Of a stretch of 64,000 nt of DNA, positions 1-8,870 are shown in pieces. The notes beneath the pieces are model-generated. The model did no database searches and was not told the origin of the DNA. It saw only the letters and a list, made by a program, of their open reading frames with translations. The first letter of the stretch is position 1, and every line of letters begins with the position of its first letter. A program made the position numbers and the translations under genes. The DNA comes from Fen-178 sp963722575. GTDB lineage: Bacteria; Acidobacteriota; Terriglobia; Bryobacterales; Bryobacteraceae. Location of the stretch: positions 868,001 through 932,000 of the forward strand of contig CAVRNR010000022.1 in assembly GCA_963722575.1 (NCBI GenBank), written 5' to 3'.

Positions 1-293
1 CAAATGACGGCGTGCACCAGCCCCTTGGCGTACTGGCCGTTATAGATGGCGCCGACTCCCGGGATCATGCCCAGAAACAGAGCCAGGCCGGGCGAGACAT
101 CCGGGTAGACATAGCCCGGCGGCGGGGCGGCCAGCCCGGGCGCGGGCCCGGCCGGCTCCCCGGCCGGCGCGGGCGCATGTTCCCCGCAAAAGACGGTTCC
201 GTAGGCGTCGCGGCGGCATTCGTCGCAGATCGGCTTGCCGCACGTGCGGCAAAATGCCGTGGCCGGTACCTCAGGATGATTCTGGCAATTCAT
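1..293 (-). CDS. B-box zinc-finger membrane protein (C-terminus beyond window)
   Basis: The gene begins at an ATG at 293 and runs leftward out of the window. The first 40 residues form a compact Cys/His cluster (C-N-H spacing, FCRTCGKPICDEC, then FCGEH) of the B-box type zinc finger often seen at the start of bacterial membrane proteins. A Pro/Ala/Gly-rich linker follows, then a hydrophobic stretch (LALFLGMIPGVGAIYNGQ) that looks like the start of a membrane domain. It lies just upstream of the sigma/anti-sigma pair on the same strand in reading order after it (12 bp after the anti-sigma stop), so it could be co-transcribed with them. Function is unknown; the zinc finger and membrane domain are what can be seen. 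Confidence 0.75.
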   Translation of the reverse strand, partial: MNCQNHPEVPATAFCRTCGKPICDECRRDAYGTVFCGEHAPAPAGEPAGPAPGLAAPPPGYVYPDVSPGLALFLGMIPGVGAIYNGQYAKGLVHAVI

Positions 294-304
294 AACGTAC
301 CCCC

Positions 305-982
305 TTAACGCGATCCCTCCGAGGGATTCGAAGCTGACCCTCCACCGGCGGCGGCGCCCGAGGCGCCGGGCCCAGAGGGCCCCCCCTCCGGAGTGGATTT
401 GACTGGCAGCTTGTGCTCGTCCGTTTTCCGGTCCGGAGCCTCCGGAGCGGGAGCGGACTGCTGATCTTCGCCCTGCTGCTGCCATTCCCGCAGGGTGGTT
501 TGAATCTGGTAGACGAACTTCAGATTGTCGTAAAACTTTACCGTACGCCCCCAGGCCCGGTAGGCGCGGTCCTCGATCCCCGCCCACACCTCGGCCGGCT
601 CCAGGTCCGACATACGCAACTGCCTCACGGGCGCCATGAACCGCGCCAGCAACGCCAGCGAAAGAATGGTCATCGCCATGCCCATGGCGAAGCGCGGCTG
701 CAAAATCGGGCTGAAAATTACAGCCATCCAGCTTCGCGCGCCTTTCGGCTTGCTCCTGTCTTTGCTCCACGGCGCCTCGAACAGAATGCGCGTGATCAGC
801 TCCGGCGGAGGCTCGACATCGGCGGCGCGCTCCATGAACGCCACTGCCGCGGCCGAGTCCCGCGCCAGCTCGGCGCATGCCGGGCACTGGGCCAGGTGGC
901 GCTCCACCGCCGACTTCCGCTCCGCCGTGAGCGTGCCGTCCAGGTAATCGCAGATCAGGATTTCAACCTCTGCGCAATTCAT
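305..982 (-). CDS. Anti-sigma factor with zf-HC2 zinc finger
   Basis: This 225-residue protein has the anti-sigma zinc-finger signature HxxxCxxC at residues 29-36 (H29, C33, C36) with C3 or C11 available as the fourth ligand. One membrane segment follows near residues 97-113, and the C-terminal tail is rich in Gly, Ala, Pro and Ser. Family knowledge: such proteins hold an ECF sigma factor at the membrane until a signal releases it. Its ATG overlaps the stop of the preceding sigma gene by 4 bases (ATGA), so the two are translationally coupled and should be cognate. The signal sensed is not apparent from the tail. Confidence 0.88.
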   Translation of the reverse strand: MNCAEVEILICDYLDGTLTAERKSAVERHLAQCPACAELARDSAAAVAFMERAADVEPPPELITRILFEAPWSKDRSKPKGARSWMAVIFSPILQPRFAMGMAMTILSLALLARFMAPVRQLRMSDLEPAEVWAGIEDRAYRAWGRTVKFYDNLKFVYQIQTTLREWQQQGEDQQSAPAPEAPDRKTDEHKLPVKSTPEGGPSGPGASGAAAGGGSASNPSEGSR

Positions 983-1659
983 ACCGCCAGCTTCTGCCTT
1001 CGCAGCAGGCGGGCCAGCTCGGCCCGGCCCCGATTGATTCGCGATTTCACCGTGCCTTCGGGAATGCTCAGCACTTCGGCGATCTCGCGGTATTCCATCT
1101 CCTGCAAGTCGCGCAGGATCACCGCCTCCCGCAGATCCGGCGAGAGCTTCTGCAGGGCCGCCTGCAGGATTTCACTGGCCTCCCGGCCGGCTACCGCATG
1201 GTCCGGACGCTCCGATGCCGTGGCGCCCTTTTCCTCCAGCACCGGGAGCTGTTCTTCGATCGGATCCGTCACGCGTTCCTGACGAGTGCGGCGATAGTGA
1301 TCGATCAAAAGGTTACGCGCCACCCTCGCCAGCCATGTCCCGAACGATCCCTCCGCGGAGCGAAATGTCTTCAGCGTCCGGAACACGCGAAGGAACACTT
1401 CCTGCGTCAGGTCCTGCGCTTCCGCGCCGCTGCCGGTGAAGCGGTAGCAGAGTCCGTAGACCTGCCGGGTGTGCTGCCGCACCAGGTCCTCCCAGGCGGC
1501 TTCGTCGCCGCCCAGGCACCTTGAAACGAGGCTGTGTGCCGGGTCCAAGCTCCGTTCTACCAGATTGTGGCTCCCGTGGATACCCACCACGCCATTCAAA
1601 ATGCGGGCGGCGGCCGCGTGGTCTCCGAAAACCCCAAAAGCTAATGTCGTGGCGGCCAT
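979..1659 (-). CDS. ECF-type RNA polymerase sigma factor
   Basis: The product has sigma region 2 (LTQEVFLRVFRTLKTF and WLARVARNLLIDHYRR, roughly residues 70-125) and region 4 with its helix-turn-helix (YREIAEVLSIPEGTVKSRI, near residues 190-215); region 3 is absent, which marks an ECF factor. It is coupled to the zf-HC2 anti-sigma gene by a 4-base overlap. The start is uncertain: the ATG used here sits in a CATG palindrome shared with an opposite-strand ATG, and the first about 40 residues are not typical of the family, so an internal non-ATG start is possible. The reading frame itself is secure. Confidence 0.87.
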   Translation of the reverse strand: MAATTLAFGVFGDHAAAARILNGVVGIHGSHNLVERSLDPAHSLVSRCLGGDEAAWEDLVRQHTRQVYGLCYRFTGSGAEAQDLTQEVFLRVFRTLKTFRSAEGSFGTWLARVARNLLIDHYRRTRQERVTDPIEEQLPVLEEKGATASERPDHAVAGREASEILQAALQKLSPDLREAVILRDLQEMEYREIAEVLSIPEGTVKSRINRGRAELARLLRRQKLAV

Positions 1660-1759
1660 GGCACTCGTTCTTTCATATAGAGAAACGAGGCATTATCATG
1701 ATAGGTTCATTTTTTCCGGCACGCCAGCTTTTTGTGGCGCTCCCGGGGGAGGAAGATCG

Positions 1760-2800
1760 ATTCGCCGTCAGACGTGGAAATGGGTGGCTGGCGTCGTGCT
1801 CGCCGCCGCCCTCATGGTGTGGCTCCTGGGCGCGCATTCGCCGCTCCGGGGCTTTGATTGGAACCTGGCTGCCGCCGCCCTCGCGCGGCTCAACTGGCCC
1901 TGGTTGCTGCTCTCTCTGGCGTTGGCCGCCGCCACCTACTACGGCCGTGCGCTGCGCTGGGCGGTTTTCCTCAAGCCCTTGGAGGCCCACCCATCTATTC
2001 GCAACCTGCTTTCGGCCACCGTCGTCGGGTTCGCCGCCGTCACCCTGTTTGGACGCCCCGGTGAGCTGGTGCGACCTTATCTGATTGCCGTTAAGGAGCG
2101 TGTGCCCGTGAGTTCCCAGTTCGCCGCCTGGTTCCTGGAGCGCATCTTCGACCTCCTGATGGCCCTGCTGATTTTCGGCTTCGCCTTGATGCGGGTGCAT
2201 GCTTCGGGCACTCATGTGGGGCCAAGGCTCGCCGCGGTCCTGGCCGTCGGCGGCCGGATTGCGGCGCTCGCCGCAGTGGTCTTGCTGGCCGTTCTGCTGT
2301 CGTTGCGCCACTTCGCCCAGCCTATCCGGCGGCGCCTCGTCGCCGTGCTGCGCGTTCTCCCCGAGGCGCGCTTCCTGAAGTTCGAGAAGCTCGTGAACGC
2401 CTTTATGCAAGGCGTGGAATCGACACAGAGCGACGGCGCACTGCTGCTGATCCTCATGTACTCGGTGGTAGAATGGGCGCTGATTGCCGCCTGCTACGAG
2501 TGCTTGGCCCGGTCGTTCTTTGGCGCAAGTCTTAGCTTTGTAGATGTTCTGGTATTGCTGGGGTTTGTTTCGTTTGGAGCCGTCATCCAAATACCCGGGA
2601 TCGGCGGCGGCATGCAAGTCGTTTCGATCGTGGTTCTGACGGAACTGTTTGCGGTGAAACTGGAATTGGCCAGTGCGTTTGCTATGCTAGCCTGGATTAT
2701 TACATTTGTAGCAGTTGTTCCTGTCGGCTTGGGCCTAGCCCTCAAAGAGGGGCTGGATTGGCATAGCCTGCGACGGATTGGCCGGGGAACGTCTGCATGA
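1760..2800 (+). CDS. Flippase-like integral membrane protein (LPG synthase TM / UPF0104 family)
   Basis: The protein is about 346 residues with some eight hydrophobic segments and the family's signature features: an RALRW motif after the second segment, a VTLFGRPGELVRP block and a late IPGIGGGMQ motif. Relatives are called flippase-like or lysylphosphatidylglycerol synthase TM-region proteins; substrate is unknown. The start chosen is an ATT at 1760 lying 4 bases after a strong GGGGGAGGAAG ribosome site, giving a start like MRRQTWKWVAGVV. In-frame alternatives are ATG 1658, which lacks a site and adds unusual sequence, and GTG 1784. Its stop overlaps nrdR by 4 bases (ATGA). Confidence 0.8.
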   Translation: MRRQTWKWVAGVVLAAALMVWLLGAHSPLRGFDWNLAAAALARLNWPWLLLSLALAAATYYGRALRWAVFLKPLEAHPSIRNLLSATVVGFAAVTLFGRPGELVRPYLIAVKERVPVSSQFAAWFLERIFDLLMALLIFGFALMRVHASGTHVGPRLAAVLAVGGRIAALAAVVLLAVLLSLRHFAQPIRRRLVAVLRVLPEARFLKFEKLVNAFMQGVESTQSDGALLLILMYSVVEWALIAACYECLARSFFGASLSFVDVLVLLGFVSFGAVIQIPGIGGGMQVVSIVVLTELFAVKLELASAFAMLAWIITFVAVVPVGLGLALKEGLDWHSLRRIGRGTSA

Positions 2801-3258
2801 AATGTCCATTTTGTAATCACATGCACGATAAGGTGGTGGATTCCCGCGAGAGCAAGGAGGGTGACGCCATCCGCCGCCGCCGGGAATGTCTCGAATGCGA
2901 GCGCCGGTTCACCACTTATGAACGCATCGACGAAGTCCCCTACATGGTGGTCAAGAAGGATGGGCGCCGCGAGAAGTTCGACCGCCAAAAAGTGCTGACG
3001 GGCCTTCTGAAAGCCTGTGAAAAGCGCCCGGTGGGCATGGCCAGGCTTGCCGAACTGGTCAACCAGGTGGAATCCAAGGTGAGCGATTCCCCGGATCGTG
3101 AGATATCAACTACAGAAATAGGAGAATTTCTAATGGACAACCTCAGGGAGATCGACAAGATCGCCTATGTCCGATTTGCGTCGGTATACCGGGATTTTCA
3201 GGATGAGCAGGCCTTCTTCAACGAGCTCAAGAACCTCATGCGGCAGAAGCTGACGTAG
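2797..3258 (+). CDS. nrdR: Transcriptional repressor NrdR
   Basis: NrdR represses ribonucleotide reductase genes in response to ATP/dATP balance. The 153-residue product has the expected length and both parts: an N-terminal zinc ribbon with C3, C6, C31 and C34, and an ATP-cone from about residue 46 (PYMVVKKDGRREKFDRQKV) to the end. The motif ERRFTTYERI joins them. The gene starts within the stop of the flippase-like gene (ATGA overlap), an operon with no obvious functional link. A perfect GC-rich hairpin begins directly at its stop codon. No NrdR box was searched in detail because no reductase gene lies in the window. Confidence 0.96.
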   Translation: MKCPFCNHMHDKVVDSRESKEGDAIRRRRECLECERRFTTYERIDEVPYMVVKKDGRREKFDRQKVLTGLLKACEKRPVGMARLAELVNQVESKVSDSPDREISTTEIGEFLMDNLREIDKIAYVRFASVYRDFQDEQAFFNELKNLMRQKLT

Positions 3259-3295
3259 CGCCGGGCCCAAGGGGGCACCCCCTTGGGCCCGGCGC
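3258..3295. terminator. 18-bp GC-rich hairpin after nrdR
   Basis: Two 18-base arms (3258-3275 and 3278-3295) are perfectly complementary with almost no loop. There is no T-run after it, so it is either a non-canonical terminator or a palindromic dispersed repeat. Its right arm shares the core TGGGCCCGGCG with segments inside cas10 and csm2 at the other end of the window. The remaining gap up to rpoD (3296-3519) is AT-richer and presumably holds the rpoD promoter; I could not place -35/-10 boxes with confidence. Confidence 0.6.
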
Positions 3296-3525
3296 CACGC
3301 CCCCCAAACTTCGTGTAACCTAAACAGTTTTAAGACATCTTTAAAAATAGGGCTTAACTTTGTTGGGGAATGGTGATATCATCAGTTGAAAGTCAAACCC
3401 CGAATGCCGCCGATCTTGTCAACACTTGGGGCGGGACCAGCCAGTCGAGTTTTGTTCAGGTAGTACCCCATTTCCCAGGCACTTCCATGTAATGGATCGC
3501 GTGTCCATGGGGGAGGTGAGTGTTA

Positions 3526-5055
3526 GTGGACCATTTTGAAGATCAGTTTCTAGCGGACAACCCTGAGACCCTGGGCCTTAATTTTGAGGATGAAGCTAAG
3601 TTCTTCGATCCCGAGGCCGCGCACGAAGCCGATTTCCTGCACCCCGCCCCGGTGGAGGAATCCATTTACACGGACGACCCCGTCCGTGTGTACCTTCGTG
3701 AGATGGGCGCCGTTCCCCTTCTCACGCGCGAGGGCGAAGTCGACTTGGCACGCCGCATGGAGCGCGGTAAGTTACGGATGCAGAAGGCGATTAGCCGCTC
3801 GGCCCTGGTGCAGCATGTGGTCGTCGATCTAGCCGATCAGTTGAAGAAGGCGACCATCGAAGTGGAAAGCGTCGCGGATCTGGGGGACGTGGAGGAAGGC
3901 TCCCCCGCCGATCTTAAGGTCCGGGCCGACGCAGCCAAACAGTTCGCCGATGTGGTTGCCCTCTACAAGAAGCTGCAACAGTTGCAGGACAGGGTGGAGA
4001 ATACCCCCACCTCCAACAAGAAGCCCCGTAAACGGCTGTGCGCCAAGCTGGATCGCGCCAAAGTGGAAACCTCCCTGGCGATTCGCCGCGTTCCGTTCAG
4101 GCTCATCAAATGGAAGGAGTTCTCCCGCGAAATCGATCGCGCGGTGGATGAAATCAGCCACCTCGATAGCGAGATCAAGAAGCTCGAAGCCAGGAACAAC
4201 CCCGTGCAGCAGGTGCGCGCCCGGGAGTTGAAACGCGAATTGCGCAAACGCGAAGCCATGGCCGGGGCCACCCTGCCCGAGCTGAGGCACACGCTAACCG
4301 TGATCCGTCATGGCGAAGCCGAAGCTGAGCGCGCCAAGAAGGACCTGGTGGAAGCCAACCTCCGCCTGGTGGTTTCGGTAGCCAAGAAATACGTGAACCG
4401 CGGACTTCACTTGCTAGACCTCATTCAGGAAGGCAATATCGGCCTCATGCGCGCCGCCGACAAGTTCGAATACCGGCGCGGCTACAAATTCTCGACCTAT
4501 GCCACCTGGTGGATTCGCCAGGCGATCACGCGCGCCATCGCCGACCAGTCCCGGACCATCCGTATTCCCGTCCACATGAACGAAAGCATGAACAAGTTCC
4601 TGCGGGCGACGCGTGAGTTGGAGAAAGAGCTTGGCCGTACTCCTACAAATGACGAAATTGGGCGACGGATGGACATCCCGGTGGAGAAGGTGCAGAAGCT
4701 GAAAACCATCTCCAGGGATCCGGTTTCGCTGGAGACGCCGGTCGGCCGCGACGGTGAATCGGCGCTGGGCGATCTGATCGAGGACCGCTGGGTTGGTTCA
4801 CCGGTCGATTCCGTCATCGAATCCAACGTTCGCGACGAAACCGCCGGCATTCTGAAGACGCTTTCCCCGAAGGAGGAGAAAGTAATCCGGATGCGGTTCG
4901 GGATCGGCTGCGAGCGCGAGCACACGCTGGAAGAGATCGGCCAGGAATTCGACGTCACGCGCGAGCGGATTCGCCAGATCGAGGCCAAAGCGCTGCGCCA
5001 GTTGCGCGCCCCTGAACGCGCCCGCCGCCTGCGCGCACTGATGGCCGCCCGCTAG
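3526..5055 (+). CDS. rpoD: Primary RNA polymerase sigma factor (sigma-70/RpoD)
   Basis: The 509-residue product has all regions of a housekeeping sigma factor: region 1.2 (DPVRVYLREMGAVPLLTREG, near residue 55), a charged non-conserved insert, region 2 (RLVVSVAKKYVNRGLHLLDL then FSTYATWWIRQAITRAI, about 280-345), region 3, and region 4 with helix-turn-helix (TLEEIGQEFDVTRERIRQIE, about 465-485). It directs RNA polymerase to vegetative promoters. Two GTG starts are possible; GTG at 3526 lies 9 bases after GGAGG and is preferred over GTG at 3520, which is only 3 bases from it. The gene stands alone on its strand with a 260-bp upstream gap. Confidence 0.96.
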   Translation: MDHFEDQFLADNPETLGLNFEDEAKFFDPEAAHEADFLHPAPVEESIYTDDPVRVYLREMGAVPLLTREGEVDLARRMERGKLRMQKAISRSALVQHVVVDLADQLKKATIEVESVADLGDVEEGSPADLKVRADAAKQFADVVALYKKLQQLQDRVENTPTSNKKPRKRLCAKLDRAKVETSLAIRRVPFRLIKWKEFSREIDRAVDEISHLDSEIKKLEARNNPVQQVRARELKRELRKREAMAGATLPELRHTLTVIRHGEAEAERAKKDLVEANLRLVVSVAKKYVNRGLHLLDLIQEGNIGLMRAADKFEYRRGYKFSTYATWWIRQAITRAIADQSRTIRIPVHMNESMNKFLRATRELEKELGRTPTNDEIGRRMDIPVEKVQKLKTISRDPVSLETPVGRDGESALGDLIEDRWVGSPVDSVIESNVRDETAGILKTLSPKEEKVIRMRFGIGCEREHTLEEIGQEFDVTRERIRQIEAKALRQLRAPERARRLRALMAAR

Positions 5056-5184
5056 TTACGTGCAATTTCTACCCGGATGTGGCATGGCCGGCTCACATTT
5101 CCCGGGGAAGCGCGTCTGATAACAAAGGAGATCTTCTCTGGCAGGCGGATTGCTGCTGAGACTGGCCTAAGGGCGGAGCGGCGT

Positions 5185-5409
5185 ATGCCGATCATTAAGA
5201 TTACACGACAGGGCCTGTCGGCGATCGCGCTTACGGTCGCCCTCCTTTGGGGGTGCCTCATCGGCGAGCGCGTAGCGGCGCGGCGGGCCTTCTCGGAGCG
5301 GGCCAAGGTGCTGCGCGAGATCTCACGGATTCGGCGCAGGCAGCGAACACAACCGGTTTCGGTGCCGGCGCCGTTCCTCCCTCATCGCGCGCGCATGGCG
5401 GCGGGATAA
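5185..5409 (+). CDS. Small single-pass membrane protein, unknown function
   Basis: A 74-residue product starts at an ATG a few bases after GGAG. It has one hydrophobic helix (LSAIALTVALLWGCLIGE, about residues 10-27) followed by an Arg-rich helix (RRAFSERAKVLREISRIRRR) and a Pro-rich end. The architecture is that of a small inner-membrane protein with a basic cytoplasmic tail. It ends 17 bp before the DUF885 gene. I do not recognise a named family, and assignment as a gene rests on the start site, the clear helix and the available space. Confidence 0.55.
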   Translation: MPIIKITRQGLSAIALTVALLWGCLIGERVAARRAFSERAKVLREISRIRRRQRTQPVSVPAPFLPHRARMAAG

Positions 5410-5426
5410 GCAGTACAATTGCAACG

Positions 5427-7184
5427 ATGGCGAAACTTGTTGCAGTCCTTCCCATAGTTCTGTTCGCTGCCGGTTGCAGCCGGACTCCTTCGGCTCAACT
5501 CGCCCGTCTTTCGGATGAGTTTGTCCACACCACGCTGGCCTTCTCGCCTGCCATGGCGACCGGCGTGGGCCTGCACCAGTACGAGGGGCAGAATCTCGAC
5601 AACTTGCTGGACGACACGAGTCCGGCCAATCTCGACAGGCAGCGGCATTACTACGAACACTTTCGCGAGCGGCTGGACGCGCTCAACGCCAACCGACTCA
5701 CCGCCGAGGACCAGGCCGATTTGAGTATTCTGCAAGATCAGGTCTCGCTCGCTCTGCTGGACTTGAACGAGTTGCACAGCCATCTCCACAACCCCACTCT
5801 TTATGTGGAGACGCTGGGGAACGCGCTGTTCAGCCCCTATGTTCTGGAGTATGCGCTCCCAGCGGCGCGCATGCGCAACATTATTGCGCGGCTGCAAAAG
5901 GTGTCCTTCTACCTGGACCAGGCCAGCACCAACCTGACCTCCTCGCCCGACATATGGACCAAGGTGGCGATGGAAGAGAACGAGGGCAACATCGGCCTGG
6001 TGGACAAGACCATCCGGGCCGCCGTGCCGGCGGATCTGCGAGACGCCTACAACCTGGCTGCGCTGTCGGCGCTGGACGCCATGCGCAAGTTCCAGGACTA
6101 TCTCAAGAACGGGCTCTCTAACCGCGACGATTACGACTGGCGCATGACGAGCGACCGGTACATGCGCAAGTTCCGGTACACGCTGGAAAGCGGGGTGGAG
6201 GCGGACACCATGTTGCAGATGGCCGAGCGCGAGCTGGTGCGCGTGCGTGCGGAAATGTTCGAGCTGGCCCTGCCGCTCCACCGGCAGTTGGCGCCGGCGC
6301 ACAAGGACCACGCCGAGCTTTCCGGCGACGCCCGCGAGAACCAGGTGATCGGCGAGGTGCTGGCCAAGATCGCGGAGCGCCATTCCACGCGCGAATCCTA
6401 TATGGACGACGCGCGCCAGGATCTGGCCGAAGCCCGCGCCTTCGTCGAGCGGAAGCGCCTGCTCACGCTTCCGCCGCGAGCGAATCTCCAGGTGATTCCG
6501 ACGCCCGAGTTCATGCGCGGGGTCTATTCGGTGGGCGGTTTTTCGGCCGCGCCGGCCCTCGAACCGCAGTTGGGCGCGTTCTATTGGGTCACGCCCATTC
6601 CCGCCGACTGGCCCCAGGAGCGCGTCGCATCCAAACTGCGCGAGTACAACTACTACAAGCTCAAGCTGCTCACCATCCACGAAGCCATGCCCGGCCACTA
6701 CGTGCAGATGGAGATCGCCAACAACGTTCAGCCCGAGAGCCGGCGCGTGCTGCGATCGGTGTTCGGCAACGGCCCTTACATCGAAGGCTGGGGTGAATTT
6801 GCCACTCAGACGATGCTCGACGAGGGCTTCCTCGACCACTCGCCCGAGCTGGCGCTTACCTTCGCCAAAGAGAAACTGCGGGTGATTGCCAACGCCATTC
6901 TGGACGTCCGCCTGCACATGCTCGACATGACCGACCAGGAGGCCCTCGACCTGATGGAGAAGCAGACGTTCCAGGAAGAGGAAGAGGCCACTGAAAAGTT
7001 GCAGCGCGCCAAGCTCTCCGCTTGCCAAATGCCGATGTATTTTGTCGGCTGGAGCGACTGGCTGCGCGTTCGCGACCAATACAAGCAGAAGCACCCATCG
7101 TCCAGCGTGTCCGCTTTCAACGACCGGGCGCTCAAAGAAGGGGCTGTGCCGCTGCCCGCCCTGACCCCTCTGCTGACGCCGTGA
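5427..7184 (+). CDS. DUF885 family putative metallopeptidase lipoprotein
   Basis: The 585-residue product begins with a lipoprotein signal (LFAAGC, lipid-modified Cys near residue 16), so it should be anchored in the periplasmic face of a membrane. The DUF885 signature HEAMPGHY (near residues 417-425) resembles a zinc HExxxGH site, and a downstream EGWGEFATQ segment is also family-typical. Family members are predicted peptidases, often described in soil Acidobacteria; the substrate is unknown. The ATG at 5427 was chosen because it places the signal peptide at the N-terminus. It is followed 22 bp later by signal peptidase I, a plausible but not proven link. Confidence 0.9.
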   Translation: MAKLVAVLPIVLFAAGCSRTPSAQLARLSDEFVHTTLAFSPAMATGVGLHQYEGQNLDNLLDDTSPANLDRQRHYYEHFRERLDALNANRLTAEDQADLSILQDQVSLALLDLNELHSHLHNPTLYVETLGNALFSPYVLEYALPAARMRNIIARLQKVSFYLDQASTNLTSSPDIWTKVAMEENEGNIGLVDKTIRAAVPADLRDAYNLAALSALDAMRKFQDYLKNGLSNRDDYDWRMTSDRYMRKFRYTLESGVEADTMLQMAERELVRVRAEMFELALPLHRQLAPAHKDHAELSGDARENQVIGEVLAKIAERHSTRESYMDDARQDLAEARAFVERKRLLTLPPRANLQVIPTPEFMRGVYSVGGFSAAPALEPQLGAFYWVTPIPADWPQERVASKLREYNYYKLKLLTIHEAMPGHYVQMEIANNVQPESRRVLRSVFGNGPYIEGWGEFATQTMLDEGFLDHSPELALTFAKEKLRVIANAILDVRLHMLDMTDQEALDLMEKQTFQEEEEATEKLQRAKLSACQMPMYFVGWSDWLRVRDQYKQKHPSSSVSAFNDRALKEGAVPLPALTPLLTP

Positions 7185-7206
7185 TGCGCATAAAATAGAA
7201 GCAGGG

Positions 7207-7779
7207 ATGCAGGAAAACCATAGCCCGGATCTCCCGCTTGGCCCGACGCCCGCACGCTCCAACCTCTGGCACGCGCTTGCCTGGGTGCGCGACCTGGCGT
7301 TTTCGGTGATGATCGCGGTGGTTCTGATTGTGTTCATCTACCAGCCCGTCAAGGTGGAAGGCACCAGCATGATGCCCGCGCTCACCGACCAGGAGCGCAT
7401 CTTCATCAACAAGTTCACCTATCGTTTCGGCTTGGGCAGCATCGAGCGCGGCGATACGGTGGTGTTCTGGTGGCCTCCGGATCCGGCCAAATCCTACATC
7501 AAGCGGGTGATTGGCCTGCCGGGCGACACCGTGAGAATCGACGCCGGCCGCGTGATGGTGAACGGCCGCCCGCTGGTGGAGGATTATGTCCCGGAAGAGT
7601 ACCGGGACCGCGTCTCGTGGGGCCCGGAACGGGTGCCTCCCGACAGCTATTTCGTCCTGGGCGACGACCGCATGTCCTCCAGCGACAGCCGCACCTGGGG
7701 GTTTGTCAACCGGAAAGACATCTACGGCAAAGCCGTGTTTGTCTACTGGCCCCTGGACAAGATGGGCCGTCTCCGGTAA
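7207..7779 (+). CDS. lepB: Signal peptidase I
   Basis: This membrane serine protease removes signal peptides from exported proteins. The 190-residue product has an N-terminal membrane anchor (about residues 28-45), box B with the catalytic serine (VEGTSMMP, S54), box D with the catalytic lysine (YIKRVIGLPGD, K99) and box E (LGDDRMSSSDSR). The first 25 residues are a Pro-rich cytoplasmic extension. Length is normal for a Gram-negative-type short form. It follows the DUF885 lipoprotein on the same strand and meets a convergent DUF2905 gene 1 bp after its stop. Confidence 0.96.
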   Translation: MQENHSPDLPLGPTPARSNLWHALAWVRDLAFSVMIAVVLIVFIYQPVKVEGTSMMPALTDQERIFINKFTYRFGLGSIERGDTVVFWWPPDPAKSYIKRVIGLPGDTVRIDAGRVMVNGRPLVEDYVPEEYRDRVSWGPERVPPDSYFVLGDDRMSSSDSRTWGFVNRKDIYGKAVFVYWPLDKMGRLR

Positions 7780-7780
7780 C

Positions 7781-7993
7781 TCACCTTCGCAGCATCCACA
7801 GCACCAGCGAGACGAGCGCGCTGAGCACGATACACGTGGTCAGCGGAAAGTAGAAGCTGGAGTTCCTGCCGTGTATGTAAATATCGCCGGGCAAATGGCC
7901 GAGCTTGACAGGCAGCCGCCCGGCGAAGCTGACCAGCAGGCCCACGGCAACCAGTACGATGCCAAGCGTGATGAGCAGGCGGCCCAGGGGCAT
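7781..7993 (-). CDS. DUF2905 family small membrane protein
   Basis: A 70-residue protein with two hydrophobic helices (LLITLGIVLVAVGLLVSFAG and a second near the C-terminus) separated by the conserved DUF2905 loop LGHLPGDIYI. The family is a short inner-membrane protein of unknown function found widely in bacteria. Start ATG 7993 gives the standard length; a longer in-frame extension exists but is non-conserved. It is convergent with lepB. Confidence 0.85.
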   Translation of the reverse strand: MPLGRLLITLGIVLVAVGLLVSFAGRLPVKLGHLPGDIYIHGRNSSFYFPLTTCIVLSALVSLVLWMLRR

Positions 7994-8091
7994 GATTCGA
8001 GTATAGGAAACCGGTCGCGATCCAGTTACAATTCGGTGGTGCCTGAAAGGTGCGTTGAAGGGTTTCTTGAAGGAATCGGCCAGTTCGTCGC

Positions 8092-8820
8092 TCACGGCTG
8101 GAGTTGTGCGGAGACATTGGTGATTCTGCCGACGCGACCCCAAATGGCCACCTTTTGAGCGTCCGGCCAGTCCGGGGTGCTGCGGAACGAAGTGACCCCG
8201 ACTGGCACTAGCTTTTCCAGGATTCCCTCGCCCACCTTACTGCCGTTGATGTCGAAGGTTTCGATGTCGATGGAGACGTAGGCATCCCGTCCGCATTCGT
8301 TCGAGATCGAAGCCGAAACATTCCAGTTCCAGAACATCTGGTACTGAACGCGGATATTCTGGACAGAGATGCATCCCCGGATAATATCCGGCTGGGTGGG
8401 CGGCGACGTTGGTTTTGCTTTCTTTTCTGGAGGCCGCGAAGCCCCAGGAGGAATTGCCGGTAGCGTGACGGTCCCCAGGACGGAATCTAGATTCTGCACT
8501 ATACCAGCCTCCACGCGCACATCCGGGATTTCTTTCAGGATGCGCCCGTCCCGGCCAATCACCGTCACCGAATATGTTCCAGCCGGGAAATGCTTGAAAA
8601 AGAAGTGCCCCATCTTGTCTGTTCTCAGGTCCCATTGAGTCACGGTTCTGCTCGGCTGACCGGCATAGCCAACCCGCTTGATAATGATGCAACCACAAGA
8701 ACGCAGGGGCCTGCCGTCCTGATCCACTACGGTTCCTTCGAGTGCGCCGGTCTCCTTCTGGGCGAAGGCCGGGAGGGTGGGGGCTGCGATGATGGCTAAT
8801 ACGAAAAGCAACTTTCGCAT
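8092..8820 (-). CDS. Secreted protein with carboxypeptidase-regulatory-like domain
   Basis: The 242-residue product has a signal peptide (first 20 residues, ending AFA|QKE). Residues 26-110 look like a carboxypeptidase-regulatory-like (beta-sandwich) domain: GALEGTVVDQDGRPL at the start, then DKMGHFFFKHFPAGTYSVTV. A Pro/Lys linker precedes a second all-beta-looking part of about 90 residues with two Cys (RGCISV, NECGRD) that I do not recognise. Probably periplasmic or surface exposed. The 98 bp between it and the DUF2905 gene hold nothing I can identify. Confidence 0.7.
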   Translation of the reverse strand: MRKLLFVLAIIAAPTLPAFAQKETGALEGTVVDQDGRPLRSCGCIIIKRVGYAGQPSRTVTQWDLRTDKMGHFFFKHFPAGTYSVTVIGRDGRILKEIPDVRVEAGIVQNLDSVLGTVTLPAIPPGASRPPEKKAKPTSPPTQPDIIRGCISVQNIRVQYQMFWNWNVSASISNECGRDAYVSIDIETFDINGSKVGEGILEKLVPVGVTSFRSTPDWPDAQKVAIWGRVGRITNVSAQLQP

Positions 8821-8870
8821 AAACGCTCCTCTTTATGGGACACTGGCCAAGCACGCCATCCTGAGCCGTT

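Noticed and set aside
1658..1783. Longer N-terminus of the flippase-like protein from ATG 1658
   Set aside because: The added residues are not membrane-like, lack a ribosome site and would overlap the opposite sigma start within a CATG palindrome.
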